Source: ZC4RG30 sp039929265 | Lineage (GTDB): Bacteria > Pseudomonadota > Gammaproteobacteria > Steroidobacterales > Steroidobacteraceae | Assembly: GCA_039929265.1 (NCBI GenBank) | Contig: JBDSRN010000078.1 | Location: 1 to 23,323 of the forward strand | DNA length: 23,323 nucleotides | Direction of reading: 5' to 3' | Shown here: piece by piece, positions 1-8,196 of the stretch | Position numbering within the stretch: the stretch's first letter is position 1 | How the letters are laid out: each line of letters starts with the position of its first letter | Translations under genes and position numbers: made by a program | The notes under the pieces: generated by a model | The model's database searches: none | The model's input: only the letters and a program-made list of their open reading frames with translations | What the model was told of the DNA's origin: nothing

Positions 1-284
1 ATCCGCGAGCCGCAGGTGGTGCGGACTCCCGCACTGCAGAAGATGTCCTTGTGCAGGATCGGCACACCCGTGAGGGGCGGCGCCTTGCCGGCCGCAAGCC
101 GCTGGTCCGCGGCGCGCGCCGCCTCCAGCGCCTGCTCGGCCGTGACGGTAATCAGCGCGTTGAGCGTGCCCTGGTGGATCGCGATGCGCGCGAGATAGCG
201 CTGTGTCAGCTCGACGCTCGACACCTTGCGCGCCGCGAGGTCTGCCGCCAGCCCCGCGAGTGTGCTCTGCGTCACAGTTGTCAT
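1..284 (-). CDS. gatA: Asp/Glu-tRNA amidotransferase subunit A, N-terminal part (runs off the window)
   Basis: GatA is the glutaminase/amidase subunit of GatCAB, which converts misacylated Glu-tRNA(Gln) and Asp-tRNA(Asn) to the amidated forms. Only the first 94 residues are present, because the gene leaves the left edge. The visible part begins MTTVTQSTLAGLAADLAARK and ends within the amidase-signature region. Lys79 in GVPILHKDIFC matches the catalytic lysine of the family's Ser-cisSer-Lys triad; the two serines lie outside the window. The ATG at 284 overlaps the gatC stop as ATGA, so the two genes are translationally coupled. gatB is expected further left, but this cannot be seen. Identification is firm from the motif and the gatC neighbour. 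Confidence 0.93.
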   Translation of the reverse strand, partial: MTTVTQSTLAGLAADLAARKVSSVELTQRYLARIAIHQGTLNALITVTAEQALEAARAADQRLAAGKAPPLTGVPILHKDIFCSAGVRTTCGSR

Positions 285-571
285 TCGATCACACGCGGTA
301 CCAGGTACAGACCCGCTTCCACCTGCGGCGCGTTGCGCTGATAAAGATCGCGCTGCGGGTCGCGCACGGGCTCGTCGGTGCGCAGGCGCTGCGACTGGCC
401 AACGAGCGGATGCGCCATCGGCTCGATGCCCGATGTGTCGGCCTTCTCGAGTTCGCCGACGAGGGCGACAATGCTCGAAAGGCTCTCAACGTACACCGGA
501 ATCTCTTCTGCCTTGAGTTCCAGGCGCGCCAGCTGGGCGATGCTCTCGATCTGCTTGGGGGTCAGGCTCAT
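281..571 (-). CDS. gatC: Asp/Glu-tRNA amidotransferase subunit C
   Basis: GatC is the small structural subunit that clamps GatA to GatB in the tRNA-dependent amidotransferase. The product is 96 residues, the normal family length. It has the typical N-terminal helix-rich start (MSLTPKQIESIAQLARLEL), the central region around DTSGIEPMAHPL and a C-terminal stretch (RNAPQVEAGLYLVPRVIE). The ATG at 571 gives the full family N-terminus. No clear Shine-Dalgarno sequence is visible in front of it. It is the first gene of a leftward gatC-gatA operon and is divergent from mreB. I recall the same gatC/mreB divergent arrangement from other proteobacteria. Confidence 0.95.
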   Translation of the reverse strand: MSLTPKQIESIAQLARLELKAEEIPVYVESLSSIVALVGELEKADTSGIEPMAHPLVGQSQRLRTDEPVRDPQRDLYQRNAPQVEAGLYLVPRVIE

Positions 572-694
572 CGGAATGGAGTCACAGGATCAGGAAAAAT
601 CAGCGCGGAATCATACACCTCGCCTTGCTGAATTTAACCGTGGTTGTTAGATTAGCCGCGCCTTTTTTCAGTGCTGATATAGGTCTACCGCCTC
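572..694. promoter_or_regulatory. Shared divergent promoter region, gatC and mreB
   Basis: This 123-bp spacer must hold the start signals of both operons. Rightwards, TTGCTG (625-630) and TAGATT (648-653) are separated by 17 bp and match the sigma70 consensus at four of six bases each. That would start mreB mRNA near 660. Leftwards, TATGAT (complement of 610-615) is a good -10 for gatC; the hexamer 17 bp upstream of it (complement of 633-638, GTTAAA) is weak. The two promoters would interleave, so polymerase binding could be mutually exclusive. Assigned by eye only. Confidence 0.4.
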
Positions 695-1738
695 ATGTTC
701 AAACGCCTTCGAGGCTACTTCTCCAGCGATCTGTCGATCGACCTGGGAACTGCAAACACCCTCATCTACGTGCGCGGCAAGGGCATCGTGCTCAACGAGC
801 CTTCGGTCGTTGCGGTGCAGGACGAACCCACGCGCGGTGGCAAGATCATTGTGGCCGTCGGAGCCGAGGCCAAGAACATGCTCGGCCGCACCCCCGGCCA
901 CATCAACGCGGTACGACCCATGAAGGACGGCGTGATTGCCGACTTCACCTATACCGAGAAGATGCTGCAGTACTTCATCAACAAAGTGCACGGCAACCGT
1001 TTCCTCAAGCCGAGCCCGCGCGTGCTGGTGTGCGTGCCGTTCGGCTCGACACAGGTCGAGCGCCGCGCGATCCGCGAGTCAGCCGAGGGCGCCGGCGCGC
1101 GCAACGTCGCGATCGTCAGCGAGCCGATGGCTGCGGCGGTCGGCGCGGGCCTGCCTACGCACGAGGCGCGCGGCTCGATGGTGCTCGATATCGGTGGCGG
1201 CACCAGTGAAGTCGCAGTGCTGTCGTTGAACGGCATCGTGTACGCAAACTCCGCGCGCATCGGTGGCGATCGCTTCGACGACGCGATAATGAATTACGTG
1301 CGCCGCAACTACGGCATCCTCATCGGCGAAGCCACAGCCGAGCGCATCAAGATCGAAATCGGTTCGGCCTATCCCGGCCAGACCGTGCGCGAGCTGTCGG
1401 TGAAGGGCCGTAACCTCTCCGAAGGTGTGCCGCGCAGCTTCACCCTGAACAGCAACGAGATCCTCGAAGCGCTGCAGGAACCGCTGCAGGGCATCGTCAG
1501 CGCCGTGAAACAGGCGCTGGAACAGACGCCACCGGAACTCGGTGCGGACGTTGCCGAACGCGGCATCGTGCTGACGGGCGGTGGCGCGCTGCTGCGCGAC
1601 ATCGACAAGCTGCTGATGGAAGAAACCGGCCTGCCCGTCGTGATTGCGGACGATCCGCTCACCTGCGTCGCGCGCGGTGGCGGTCGCATCCTGGAACTGA
1701 TGGACGAACTCGGGCCCGGTCATTTCGGTCTCGAATAG
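695..1738 (+). CDS. mreB: Rod-shape-determining actin-like protein MreB
   Basis: MreB is the bacterial actin that forms membrane-bound filaments under the inner membrane and directs lateral wall synthesis. The 347-residue product is full length. It has the N-terminal membrane-binding start (MFKRLRGYFSSDLSIDLG), the phosphate-1 loop with Asp16 (DLGTANT, 16-22), the phosphate-2 loop DIGGGTSEV from Asp165, and the C-terminal adenosine motif GIVLTGGGALL. The ATG at 695 gives the canonical N-terminus; a ribosome site is weak. It heads an eight-gene co-directional run for wall elongation. No unusual residue was noticed. Confidence 0.98.
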   Translation: MFKRLRGYFSSDLSIDLGTANTLIYVRGKGIVLNEPSVVAVQDEPTRGGKIIVAVGAEAKNMLGRTPGHINAVRPMKDGVIADFTYTEKMLQYFINKVHGNRFLKPSPRVLVCVPFGSTQVERRAIRESAEGAGARNVAIVSEPMAAAVGAGLPTHEARGSMVLDIGGGTSEVAVLSLNGIVYANSARIGGDRFDDAIMNYVRRNYGILIGEATAERIKIEIGSAYPGQTVRELSVKGRNLSEGVPRSFTLNSNEILEALQEPLQGIVSAVKQALEQTPPELGADVAERGIVLTGGGALLRDIDKLLMEETGLPVVIADDPLTCVARGGGRILELMDELGPGHFGLE

Positions 1739-1753
1739 GTAACGAGGGCCGCC

Positions 1754-2746
1754 TTGGCTGTACTCGGGGGCGGTTCCAATCGCTCACACTCAGGCCGGGA
1801 TTCATCTCCGGGCTTTCGCTTCACGCTGTACGCGATTCTGTCCGTCGTCGTCATGTACTACGATCAGCGCGACAGCTGGCTCACGTCCCTGCGTTACTAC
1901 CTTTCCGCGGCTGCGTATCCAGTGCAGGTCGCGGTCAGCTCGCCGCAGGCGCTGTACAGCTGGGGCACCGAGAGCTTCCAGAGCCGTAAATCCCTGCGCG
2001 CAGAGAACGATGCTTTGCGCGTTCGCGAGCGCGAACTGTCGCTCAACCAGATGCGCTTCGCTGCTCTCGAAGTGGAGAACGCGCGCCTGCGCGCGCTGCG
2101 CAATGCGCTGCCTCCCGTGGCTGAGCGCTCGCTCGTCGCGGAGGTCGTCAGCGTGGAGCTCAATCCCCTGCGCCAGCGCCTGCTCATCAACAAGGGCGAG
2201 CGTGACGGCGCCGTGTTCCGCCGCCAGGCGGTGGTCGACGCGCGCGGCTTGCTGGGGCAGGTCGTGCGCGTCGGGCCCTGGAGCGCGGAGATCATCCTGA
2301 TTACCGACCCCGAGCACGCCGTGCCGGTGGAAATCGTGCGCAACGGGTTGCGTTCGATCGCGGTCGGCGCCGGCAACTCGGGCGAACTGCTGCTGCCGTA
2401 CCTCGCGGTGAACTCGGACATCAAGCCGGGCGACCTCCTTGTCACCTCCGGCCTCGGTGGCGTGTTTCCGGCGGGCTATCCCGTCGCCAAGGTCACGGGG
2501 ATCAAGCGCGATCCGGTGCTACTGCTCGCGCAGGTGCGCGCCCAACCACTCGCAACGCTCGAACGCGACCGCGAAGTCATGCTGCTGTGGTTCGCGCAGA
2601 ACCATCCGGCGTCGCCGTCGCGTGATGATCAGAAGACGGGCCTGCCCGCCAATCCGAACGACGTGCTGCGCGTGCTCACGCCGGCTGCAGCCGAAGCTGC
2701 CGCGGCGAATCCGCGCAAGGCGCAACCCGACAAGGATCCCGAATGA
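1754..2746 (+). CDS. mreC: Rod-shape-determining protein MreC
   Basis: MreC is the periplasmic scaffold of the elongasome and activates PBP2-RodA. The product is 330 residues. It has a short cytoplasmic N-terminus, one membrane helix around residues 22-38, a coiled coil around 75-115 (heptad-like stretch rich in Arg, Glu and Leu), then the two beta-barrel domains typical of the family. It ends in an Ala/Pro-rich tail. The start codon is TTG at 1754, preceded by a good GAGGG site (1744-1748). The gene begins 15 bp after mreB and overlaps mreD by ATGA at its end. Confidence 0.96.
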   Translation: MAVLGGGSNRSHSGRDSSPGFRFTLYAILSVVVMYYDQRDSWLTSLRYYLSAAAYPVQVAVSSPQALYSWGTESFQSRKSLRAENDALRVRERELSLNQMRFAALEVENARLRALRNALPPVAERSLVAEVVSVELNPLRQRLLINKGERDGAVFRRQAVVDARGLLGQVVRVGPWSAEIILITDPEHAVPVEIVRNGLRSIAVGAGNSGELLLPYLAVNSDIKPGDLLVTSGLGGVFPAGYPVAKVTGIKRDPVLLLAQVRAQPLATLERDREVMLLWFAQNHPASPSRDDQKTGLPANPNDVLRVLTPAAAEAAAANPRKAQPDKDPE

Positions 2747-3222
2747 TCCTTGGCGGGCGCGAATCGCGACTCATGATTCTCACGACCGTCGTGATCGCGA
2801 TGGTGCTGTCCGTGCTGCCGCTCCCGCCATGGCTCGTCATCGTGCGGCCTGCGTTTCTGGTGCTCGTGGTGCTGTACTGGTCGAGCATGACGCCGCACGC
2901 CTTCGGGATCTTTCTCGGCTGGCTCAGCGGCCTCGCGATAGACGTGTTCCAGGGCGCGCAGCTCGGCGAACATGCCCTCGCGCTATCGTTCATCACCTAT
3001 CTCGCCGTGCGGTTCCACCTGCAGGTGCGCGCCAAACCGATCTTCGAGCAATCGATCTTCGTGTTGATCGCGCTCCTCCTGTACGAAACGCTGTTGTGGT
3101 GGATCGACGGCTGGAGCGGTCATGCGCTCAACAGCCCGACTCGCTGGGTGCACGCGCTCACGGGCGCGTTGATCTGGCCCATCGTCGTCGGCGTCCTCGG
3201 ACGCACTCACTCGCCGCGGTAG
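2743..3222 (+). CDS. mreD: Rod-shape-determining membrane protein MreD
   Basis: MreD is a small polytopic inner-membrane protein that works with MreC in the elongasome. The 159-residue product has the usual family length and consists mostly of hydrophobic helices (for example VVIAMVLSVLPLPPWLVIV and GALIWPIVVGVL). It has the typical segment with a charged residue, LSGLAIDVFQGAQLGEHAL. The ATG at 2743 lies inside the mreC stop (ATGA overlap), which indicates translational coupling. mrdA follows after 3 bp. Confidence 0.94.
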   Translation: MILGGRESRLMILTTVVIAMVLSVLPLPPWLVIVRPAFLVLVVLYWSSMTPHAFGIFLGWLSGLAIDVFQGAQLGEHALALSFITYLAVRFHLQVRAKPIFEQSIFVLIALLLYETLLWWIDGWSGHALNSPTRWVHALTGALIWPIVVGVLGRTHSPR

Positions 3223-3225
3223 CCC

Positions 3226-5151
3226 ATGGCACGCGGCGTACATGTAAAAAACCACCACGACGAGCAGCGGATCTTTTTGAACCGCACTCTGGCCGCGACG
3301 CTCGTGATAACGGTACTGGCGATCACGCTCGCCTCGCGCCTCGTGCTGCTGCAGGTGGCGCGACACGACTACTATCTCGAGCTTTCGCAGGGCAATCGCG
3401 CACGCATCGAGCCTATCCCTGCCAATCGCGGGCTGATCCTCGATCGCAACGGCAAGGTGCTCGCCGAGAATCAGCCCGCCTATCAGCTCGAGCTGATCCG
3501 CGAGCAGGTGCCCGATCTCAAGGCGACGCTCGCGGGTCTCGCAGATCTCGGGCTCATCGCTCAGGACGAAGTGGAGGACACGCGCCGGCTCGTGATGTCG
3601 CGTCGCGGTTTCGAGGGCGTCCCCATCCGCCTGCGCATGGGCGAGGAGGAAATCGCGAAGTTCGCGGTGCATCGGCACGAGTTTCCCGGCGTCGACATCC
3701 GCACGCGCCTCACGCGCTTCTATCCAAACGGCGATCTGGCAGTGCATGCGCTCGGGTACGTCGCGGCGATCGGAGAAGCGGATCTCCCACGTATCGATCG
3801 CGCCGCGTATGCCGGCACCACGCTGATCGGCAAGCTGGGCGTGGAGAGCGCCCGCGAGAAGGAGCTGCATGGCTCGAACGGGTTCCGCGAGATACTGGTA
3901 AACGCACAGGGCCGCTCGGTGCAGCGCCAGGGGGCATTTGCGCCCGATCTGCGCTCGCGCGCGCCGAAGGCGGGACATGACCTCACCCTGTCGGTGGACC
4001 TCGCCGCGCAGCAGGCCGCGGAAAAAGGACTCACGGGACGGCGCGGCTCGGTGGTCGCGATCGATCCGCAGAACGGCGATGTCATCGTGCTCGCGAGCCG
4101 GCCGGGTTTCGACCCGAGCCTGTTCGGTCGCGGTCTCACGCGCGCGGAATACGCAGGTCTGGAGGGCGACATCGACCAGCCGCTGTTCAACCGTGCGCTG
4201 CGCGGCATCTACCCGCCAGGTTCGACCGTGAAGCCGGTGATCGCCATGGCAGGTCTCGCGTATGGCGTCGCCAGCGCCACGGAAGCGAAGTATTGCAACG
4301 GCGCCTATCGCCTCGCCAACAGCCGTCGCGTCGCGCGCGAAGGCCGCGGCGGCGTACACGGCTGGGTGAACCTCGAAACTGCGATCGCCGAATCCTGCGA
4401 CGTGTATTTCTACGGGCTTGCCGCGGACCTCGGGGTGGATCGCCTGCACGACTTCCTCGAGCCGTTCGGATTTGGCCGTGTCACCGGCATCGACATTGCA
4501 GGAGAGAAAACCGGCATCCTGCCGTCGCGCGCATGGAAGCAGAAAGCGTTCAAGCGCCCCGAAGACCAGGTGTGGTTCCCGGGCGAAACGGTCAACTTCG
4601 GCATCGGCCAGGGTTTCATGTCGGTGACGCCGCTGCAGCTGGCGCAAGTCACGGCGGTGCTCGCGGCGCACGGCAAGGTGTTCAAGCCGCGACTAGTCAC
4701 CGGGATGCGCGATTCTGAGTCGGGCGTCATCCGCAAGATCGCGCCTGAGCCGATGCCCGACGTGAAGGGCGGCACGGAGGATGAGTGGAAGATCATCCTC
4801 AAAGGCATGATGGCGACGATGACGCGCGGTACCGCGAAGGGCATCACCAAGGACGTGGCGTATGTCATCGCCGGCAAGACCGGCACTGCGCAGGTGTTCT
4901 CGGTCGCGCAGAACGCGCGCTACGTGGAGAAGAACGTGTCCGAGCGGCTGCGCGATCACTCCTGGTTCATCGCGTTCGCGCCCGCGGAGGCGCCGCGGAT
5001 CGCTGTGGCAGTGCTCGTGGAGAACGGCGGTTTCGGCGCAGCGGCAGCGGCACCCATCGCGCGCCAGGTGATGGACGCGTACCTTCTGCCTCTGCTCGGC
5101 AACCCTGCTCCTGCGGCGCAAAACACCGGCACGATCGCTGGTTCGCCATAG
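3226..5151 (+). CDS. mrdA: Penicillin-binding protein 2, elongasome transpeptidase
   Basis: PBP2 is the class B transpeptidase that cross-links new lateral-wall glycan made by RodA. The 641-residue product has a short cytoplasmic tail, one membrane helix (about 24-45), a dimerisation/pedestal region with the ANRGLILDRNG motif, and the transpeptidase domain. The active-site motifs are all present: Ser333-Thr-Val-Lys336 (nucleophile), Ser390-Cys-Asp392 and Lys551-Thr-Gly553. The gene follows mreD by 3 bp and precedes rodA by 23 bp. The Pro/Ala-rich C-terminal tail is unremarkable. Confidence 0.97.
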   Translation: MARGVHVKNHHDEQRIFLNRTLAATLVITVLAITLASRLVLLQVARHDYYLELSQGNRARIEPIPANRGLILDRNGKVLAENQPAYQLELIREQVPDLKATLAGLADLGLIAQDEVEDTRRLVMSRRGFEGVPIRLRMGEEEIAKFAVHRHEFPGVDIRTRLTRFYPNGDLAVHALGYVAAIGEADLPRIDRAAYAGTTLIGKLGVESAREKELHGSNGFREILVNAQGRSVQRQGAFAPDLRSRAPKAGHDLTLSVDLAAQQAAEKGLTGRRGSVVAIDPQNGDVIVLASRPGFDPSLFGRGLTRAEYAGLEGDIDQPLFNRALRGIYPPGSTVKPVIAMAGLAYGVASATEAKYCNGAYRLANSRRVAREGRGGVHGWVNLETAIAESCDVYFYGLAADLGVDRLHDFLEPFGFGRVTGIDIAGEKTGILPSRAWKQKAFKRPEDQVWFPGETVNFGIGQGFMSVTPLQLAQVTAVLAAHGKVFKPRLVTGMRDSESGVIRKIAPEPMPDVKGGTEDEWKIILKGMMATMTRGTAKGITKDVAYVIAGKTGTAQVFSVAQNARYVEKNVSERLRDHSWFIAFAPAEAPRIAVAVLVENGGFGAAAAAPIARQVMDAYLLPLLGNPAPAAQNTGTIAGSP

Positions 5152-5174
5152 GCTCGCCGCATGAGAACGCGCAA

Positions 5175-6311
5175 ATGATCTTCGAGGAAATCACAGAGCA
5201 CGCCGCGCGCCGCACACTCTCCGGTGCGGCGCGTGTGATGGGCGCACTGAAGCTGGACGGGCCGTTGCTCATCGGGCTGTCGCTCATCGCCGCCTGCGGT
5301 CTGATCGTGCTGTTCAGCGCGTCCGGCCAGAGCTACGCCACGGTACTGCGCGCCTGCGCGCGACTCGGCCTCGGTGCCGCGGCGATGCTCTCGCTCGCAC
5401 AGGTGAACCCGAACATCCTGCGACGCTCCGCGCCGTACATCTACGTGCTGGGTCTGATCCTGCTCATCATCGTCGATGTCACCGGATACATCGGCAAGGG
5501 CGCGCAGCGCTGGTTGGATCTCGGCTTCATCCGCTTCCAGCCTTCCGAAATCATGAAGCTCGCCGTACCGATGCTGTGCGCATGGTATCTGCACGACCGG
5601 CCTCTGCCGCCCTCGCCCCTCAGCCTGATCGTCGTCGCGGGAATCATTCTGTTCCCCGTTGCGCTCGTCGCGGCCCAGCCAGACCTTGGCACTTCGATCC
5701 TCATCGCGATCGGCGGAACGCTGGTGGTGATCATGGCGGGGCTGTCGGTGTGGATCATGGGTGCGGGCGCGCTGGTCGCCGTTGCGGGCGCGTACGTCGG
5801 CTGGTCGTTCCTGCACGATTACCAGCGTCAGCGCGTGCTCACATTCCTCGATCCGCAGAACGATCCGCTCGGCGCGGGTTATCACATCATCCAGTCGACG
5901 ATCGCCATCGGCTCCGGTGGCGTATTCGGCAAGGGCTGGATGAACGGCAGCCAGGCGCAGCTCGAATATCTTCCCGAGCGCTCCACCGACTTCATCTTCG
6001 CGGTGATCGGTGAGGAATTCGGCCTCATCGGCGTTCTCGTGCTGCTGTTGCTGTATCTGTTCGTCGTCGCGCGCGCGCTGTTCCTCGCGACCCAGACCCA
6101 GGATACGTTCGCACGTCTGGTTGCATCGAGTCTCGCGCTCACGTTCTTCGTATACGTGTTCATCAATGCAGGCATGGTCAGCGGGCTGCTGCCCGTCGTG
6201 GGTGTGCCGCTGCCGCTGGTGAGTTACGGTGGTACTTCCATGGTGACCCTCCTGGCAGGCTTCGGTATCCTCATGGCGTTGAACTCGCATCGCAAACTCG
6301 TCGGCTCATGA
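5175..6311 (+). CDS. rodA: SEDS peptidoglycan glycosyltransferase RodA
   Basis: RodA polymerises lipid II into glycan strands together with PBP2. The 378-residue product has about ten membrane helices and the SEDS signatures: GAQRWLDLGFIRFQPSE, AQPDLGTSI, the loop LEYLPERSTDFIFAVIGEE with the conserved catalytic Asp, and GVPLPLVSYGGTSM near the C-terminus. The frame is open further upstream inside mrdA. The ATG at 5175 is chosen because it gives a normal RodA N-terminus and follows a GAGAA stretch. It overlaps mltB by ATGA at 6308. Confidence 0.96.
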   Translation: MIFEEITEHAARRTLSGAARVMGALKLDGPLLIGLSLIAACGLIVLFSASGQSYATVLRACARLGLGAAAMLSLAQVNPNILRRSAPYIYVLGLILLIIVDVTGYIGKGAQRWLDLGFIRFQPSEIMKLAVPMLCAWYLHDRPLPPSPLSLIVVAGIILFPVALVAAQPDLGTSILIAIGGTLVVIMAGLSVWIMGAGALVAVAGAYVGWSFLHDYQRQRVLTFLDPQNDPLGAGYHIIQSTIAIGSGGVFGKGWMNGSQAQLEYLPERSTDFIFAVIGEEFGLIGVLVLLLLYLFVVARALFLATQTQDTFARLVASSLALTFFVYVFINAGMVSGLLPVVGVPLPLVSYGGTSMVTLLAGFGILMALNSHRKLVGS

Positions 6312-7345
6312 GGCGTTGGGGCTTTCTCAGCGCGGGCCTCGTCGCGGCCAGCATCGCCACACCCGCTTTGTCCGCCGACAAGCCGGTCCGTTTCGACATC
6401 GATCGCCCCGAGATCCGCACGTTCATCTCCGAAGTCAGCACACGCAACTCGCTGGACGCGCAGGCGCTTGCGAAGCTGCTGGCCCAGGCCGAGCGCCAAA
6501 GCTCGATCCTCGAAGCGATGACGCGTCCTGCCGAGCAGGCATTGCCGTGGTGGCAGTACCGAGCGCGTTTCCTCTCCACCGAACGCATCGAGGCGGGCCT
6601 GAGGTATTGGGCGCAGCACAAGCCATTACTCGAACGCATAGCCGCGGAGCGTGGCGTGCCGCCGCACTACTTGCTCGCCATTCTCGGCATCGAGACCTTC
6701 TACGGGCGCAATACGGGACGCTATCGCCTCGTCGATTCCCTCGCGACGCTGGCGTTCGACTACCCACCGCGTGCGAAATTCTTCACTGGTGAGCTCGAAC
6801 AGCTGCTGCTGCTGGCTCGCGACGAGCAACTCGATCCGCTCACCCTGCGCGGCTCGTACGCCGGGGCAATGGGGGTGCCGCAGTTCATTTCGTCCAGCTA
6901 TCGCAACTACGCCATCGACGGCGATGGCAACGGGCATCGCGATCTGTGGAACGATACAGCCGACGTGCTTGCGAGCGTCGCGAATTATTTCGTGGAGTAC
7001 GGCTGGCAGCGCGGCGAGCCCGTGATGGCTGATGTGACTACCGCGGCGAACGTCGAGCGGAGCGGCGATGATCCCGCGGTGCCGCGCCCCTCCGGTCTCA
7101 ACGACACGGTGGGCAGCCTCAGGGCCCGGGGCCACGTGTTCGCCACCAGCTTGCCGGACTCGGCTCCCGCAATGCTCGTCGCAGCGGAGCTGGAGACGGG
7201 CGTGAGCTGGCGCGTCGGCTTCCGTAACTTTCATACGATCACGCGCTACAACCGCAGCAATCGTTACGCGATGGCGGTCAACGATCTGGCACAGGCGCTG
7301 GCAGGGGCAATGTCGCTGCCTCCCGCGCCGGGAGAAGGCAACTGA
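6308..7345 (+). CDS. mltB: Lytic murein transglycosylase B (GH103 family)
   Basis: The MltB family cleaves the MurNAc-GlcNAc bond non-hydrolytically, giving anhydro-muropeptides. The 345-residue product has a signal peptide ending at about residue 23 (ATPALSA-DK). There is no lipobox cysteine, unlike E. coli MltB, so this one is predicted to be soluble in the periplasm. Catalytic Glu129 sits in GIETFYG. The substrate-groove motif GAMGVPQFISSSYRNYA and an EF-hand-like DGDGNGHRDLW (from Asp204) follow. The ATG overlaps the rodA stop. Confidence 0.93.
   Translation: MRRWGFLSAGLVAASIATPALSADKPVRFDIDRPEIRTFISEVSTRNSLDAQALAKLLAQAERQSSILEAMTRPAEQALPWWQYRARFLSTERIEAGLRYWAQHKPLLERIAAERGVPPHYLLAILGIETFYGRNTGRYRLVDSLATLAFDYPPRAKFFTGELEQLLLLARDEQLDPLTLRGSYAGAMGVPQFISSSYRNYAIDGDGNGHRDLWNDTADVLASVANYFVEYGWQRGEPVMADVTTAANVERSGDDPAVPRPSGLNDTVGSLRARGHVFATSLPDSAPAMLVAAELETGVSWRVGFRNFHTITRYNRSNRYAMAVNDLAQALAGAMSLPPAPGEGN
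7331..7344 (+). promoter_or_regulatory. Ribosome site and CTG start of rlpA
   Basis: GGAGAAGG (7331-7338) lies inside the end of mltB. It has seven bases between GGAG and the CTG at 7342-7344. That CTG shares two bases with the mltB TGA, as in the ATGA overlaps elsewhere in this operon. No purine-rich ribosome site precedes the ATG at 7369. Confidence 0.65.
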
Positions 7346-8181
7346 AACAACTGCTGCTCGCGCTGGGTATGACGACGCTGCTCGCCGTCGCGGGTTGCGG
7401 TGTCACGCCCTCGCGCCCCGTTACTCCGGCATCGGAGATTCCCGTACCCGTCCCGACGCCAGCGCCCATTCCAGCGCCGGCGCTGCCGCCTGGCGCAGTG
7501 CCCGATGCCGTGCCGCGCTTCGAGGCGCGCAGCCGCGCGGGCAATCCCACGTTCTACAACGTCGCGGGCAAACGCTACTTCGTGCTGGCAACTTCCGAGG
7601 GCTACAGCGAGCGCGGTGTGGCTTCGTGGTACGGCAAGGACTTTCACGCCAAGAGCACGTCGAACGGTGAGTCCTACGACATGTATGCGATGACGGCAGC
7701 GCACAAGACACTGCCCCTGCCGTGCTATGCGAAGGTCACCAATCTCAGCAATGGCCGCAGCGTGATTGTGCGCATCAACGACCGCGGACCATTCGTCGCA
7801 AACCGCATCATCGACCTGTCCTACAGCGCCGCGTCGCGTCTCGACATGACACGCGCCGGCACGGCATTCGTGGAAGTCACGGTGCTGCAACCGGAAGCCA
7901 CCACGCCCGGCACCGTGCAGGCCGCCGCCGAGCCGACAATCGCAGCGGCTGGTGCGCTGTACGTTCAGGCCGGCGCGTTCGCGCAGCGCGACAATGCGGC
8001 GCGGCTGCAGCAGCAGCTCGCCACGTCGGGAGTGAAGGATGCGCAGGTACGCGAAGAGCGCGCGGGCGAGCAACTGCTGTACAAGCTGCACATCGGACCG
8101 CTCGCGAATGTCGCGGAGTTCGACGCGCTGGTGAAAAAACTCGGCACACTGGGCGTCGCGGGCCGACTCGCGACCAATTGA
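7342..8181 (+). CDS. rlpA: RlpA septal-ring lytic transglycosylase-like lipoprotein (probable CTG start)
   Basis: RlpA is a peptidoglycan-binding lipoprotein; in Pseudomonas it is a lytic transglycosylase acting on denuded glycan. From a CTG at 7342 the product has 279 residues: a lipoprotein signal ending AVAG-Cys19, a Pro-rich linker (about 25-55), a double-psi beta-barrel domain (about 91-180, GVASWYGKDFHAKSTSNGE, then INDRGPF), and a C-terminal SPOR domain (about 205-279). The first in-frame ATG (7369) would leave only nine residues before the cysteine, too few for an export signal. GGAGAAGG at 7331-7338 is well placed for the CTG, which overlaps the mltB stop. Confidence 0.92.
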   Translation: MKQLLLALGMTTLLAVAGCGVTPSRPVTPASEIPVPVPTPAPIPAPALPPGAVPDAVPRFEARSRAGNPTFYNVAGKRYFVLATSEGYSERGVASWYGKDFHAKSTSNGESYDMYAMTAAHKTLPLPCYAKVTNLSNGRSVIVRINDRGPFVANRIIDLSYSAASRLDMTRAGTAFVEVTVLQPEATTPGTVQAAAEPTIAAAGALYVQAGAFAQRDNAARLQQQLATSGVKDAQVREERAGEQLLYKLHIGPLANVAEFDALVKKLGTLGVAGRLATN

Positions 8182-8196
8182 GACTGGAGACCCGAA

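Noticed and set aside
2983..4671. Long open frame of 562 codons on the minus strand opposite mreD and mrdA
   Set aside because: It is antisense to genes with complete motifs, has an Arg/His/Asp-rich composition typical of high-GC shadow frames, and shows no domain.
4956..6290. Open frame of 444 codons on the minus strand opposite mrdA and rodA
   Set aside because: Shadow of RodA codons; the His/Asp/Arg/Glu-rich translation is the reverse complement of membrane helices.
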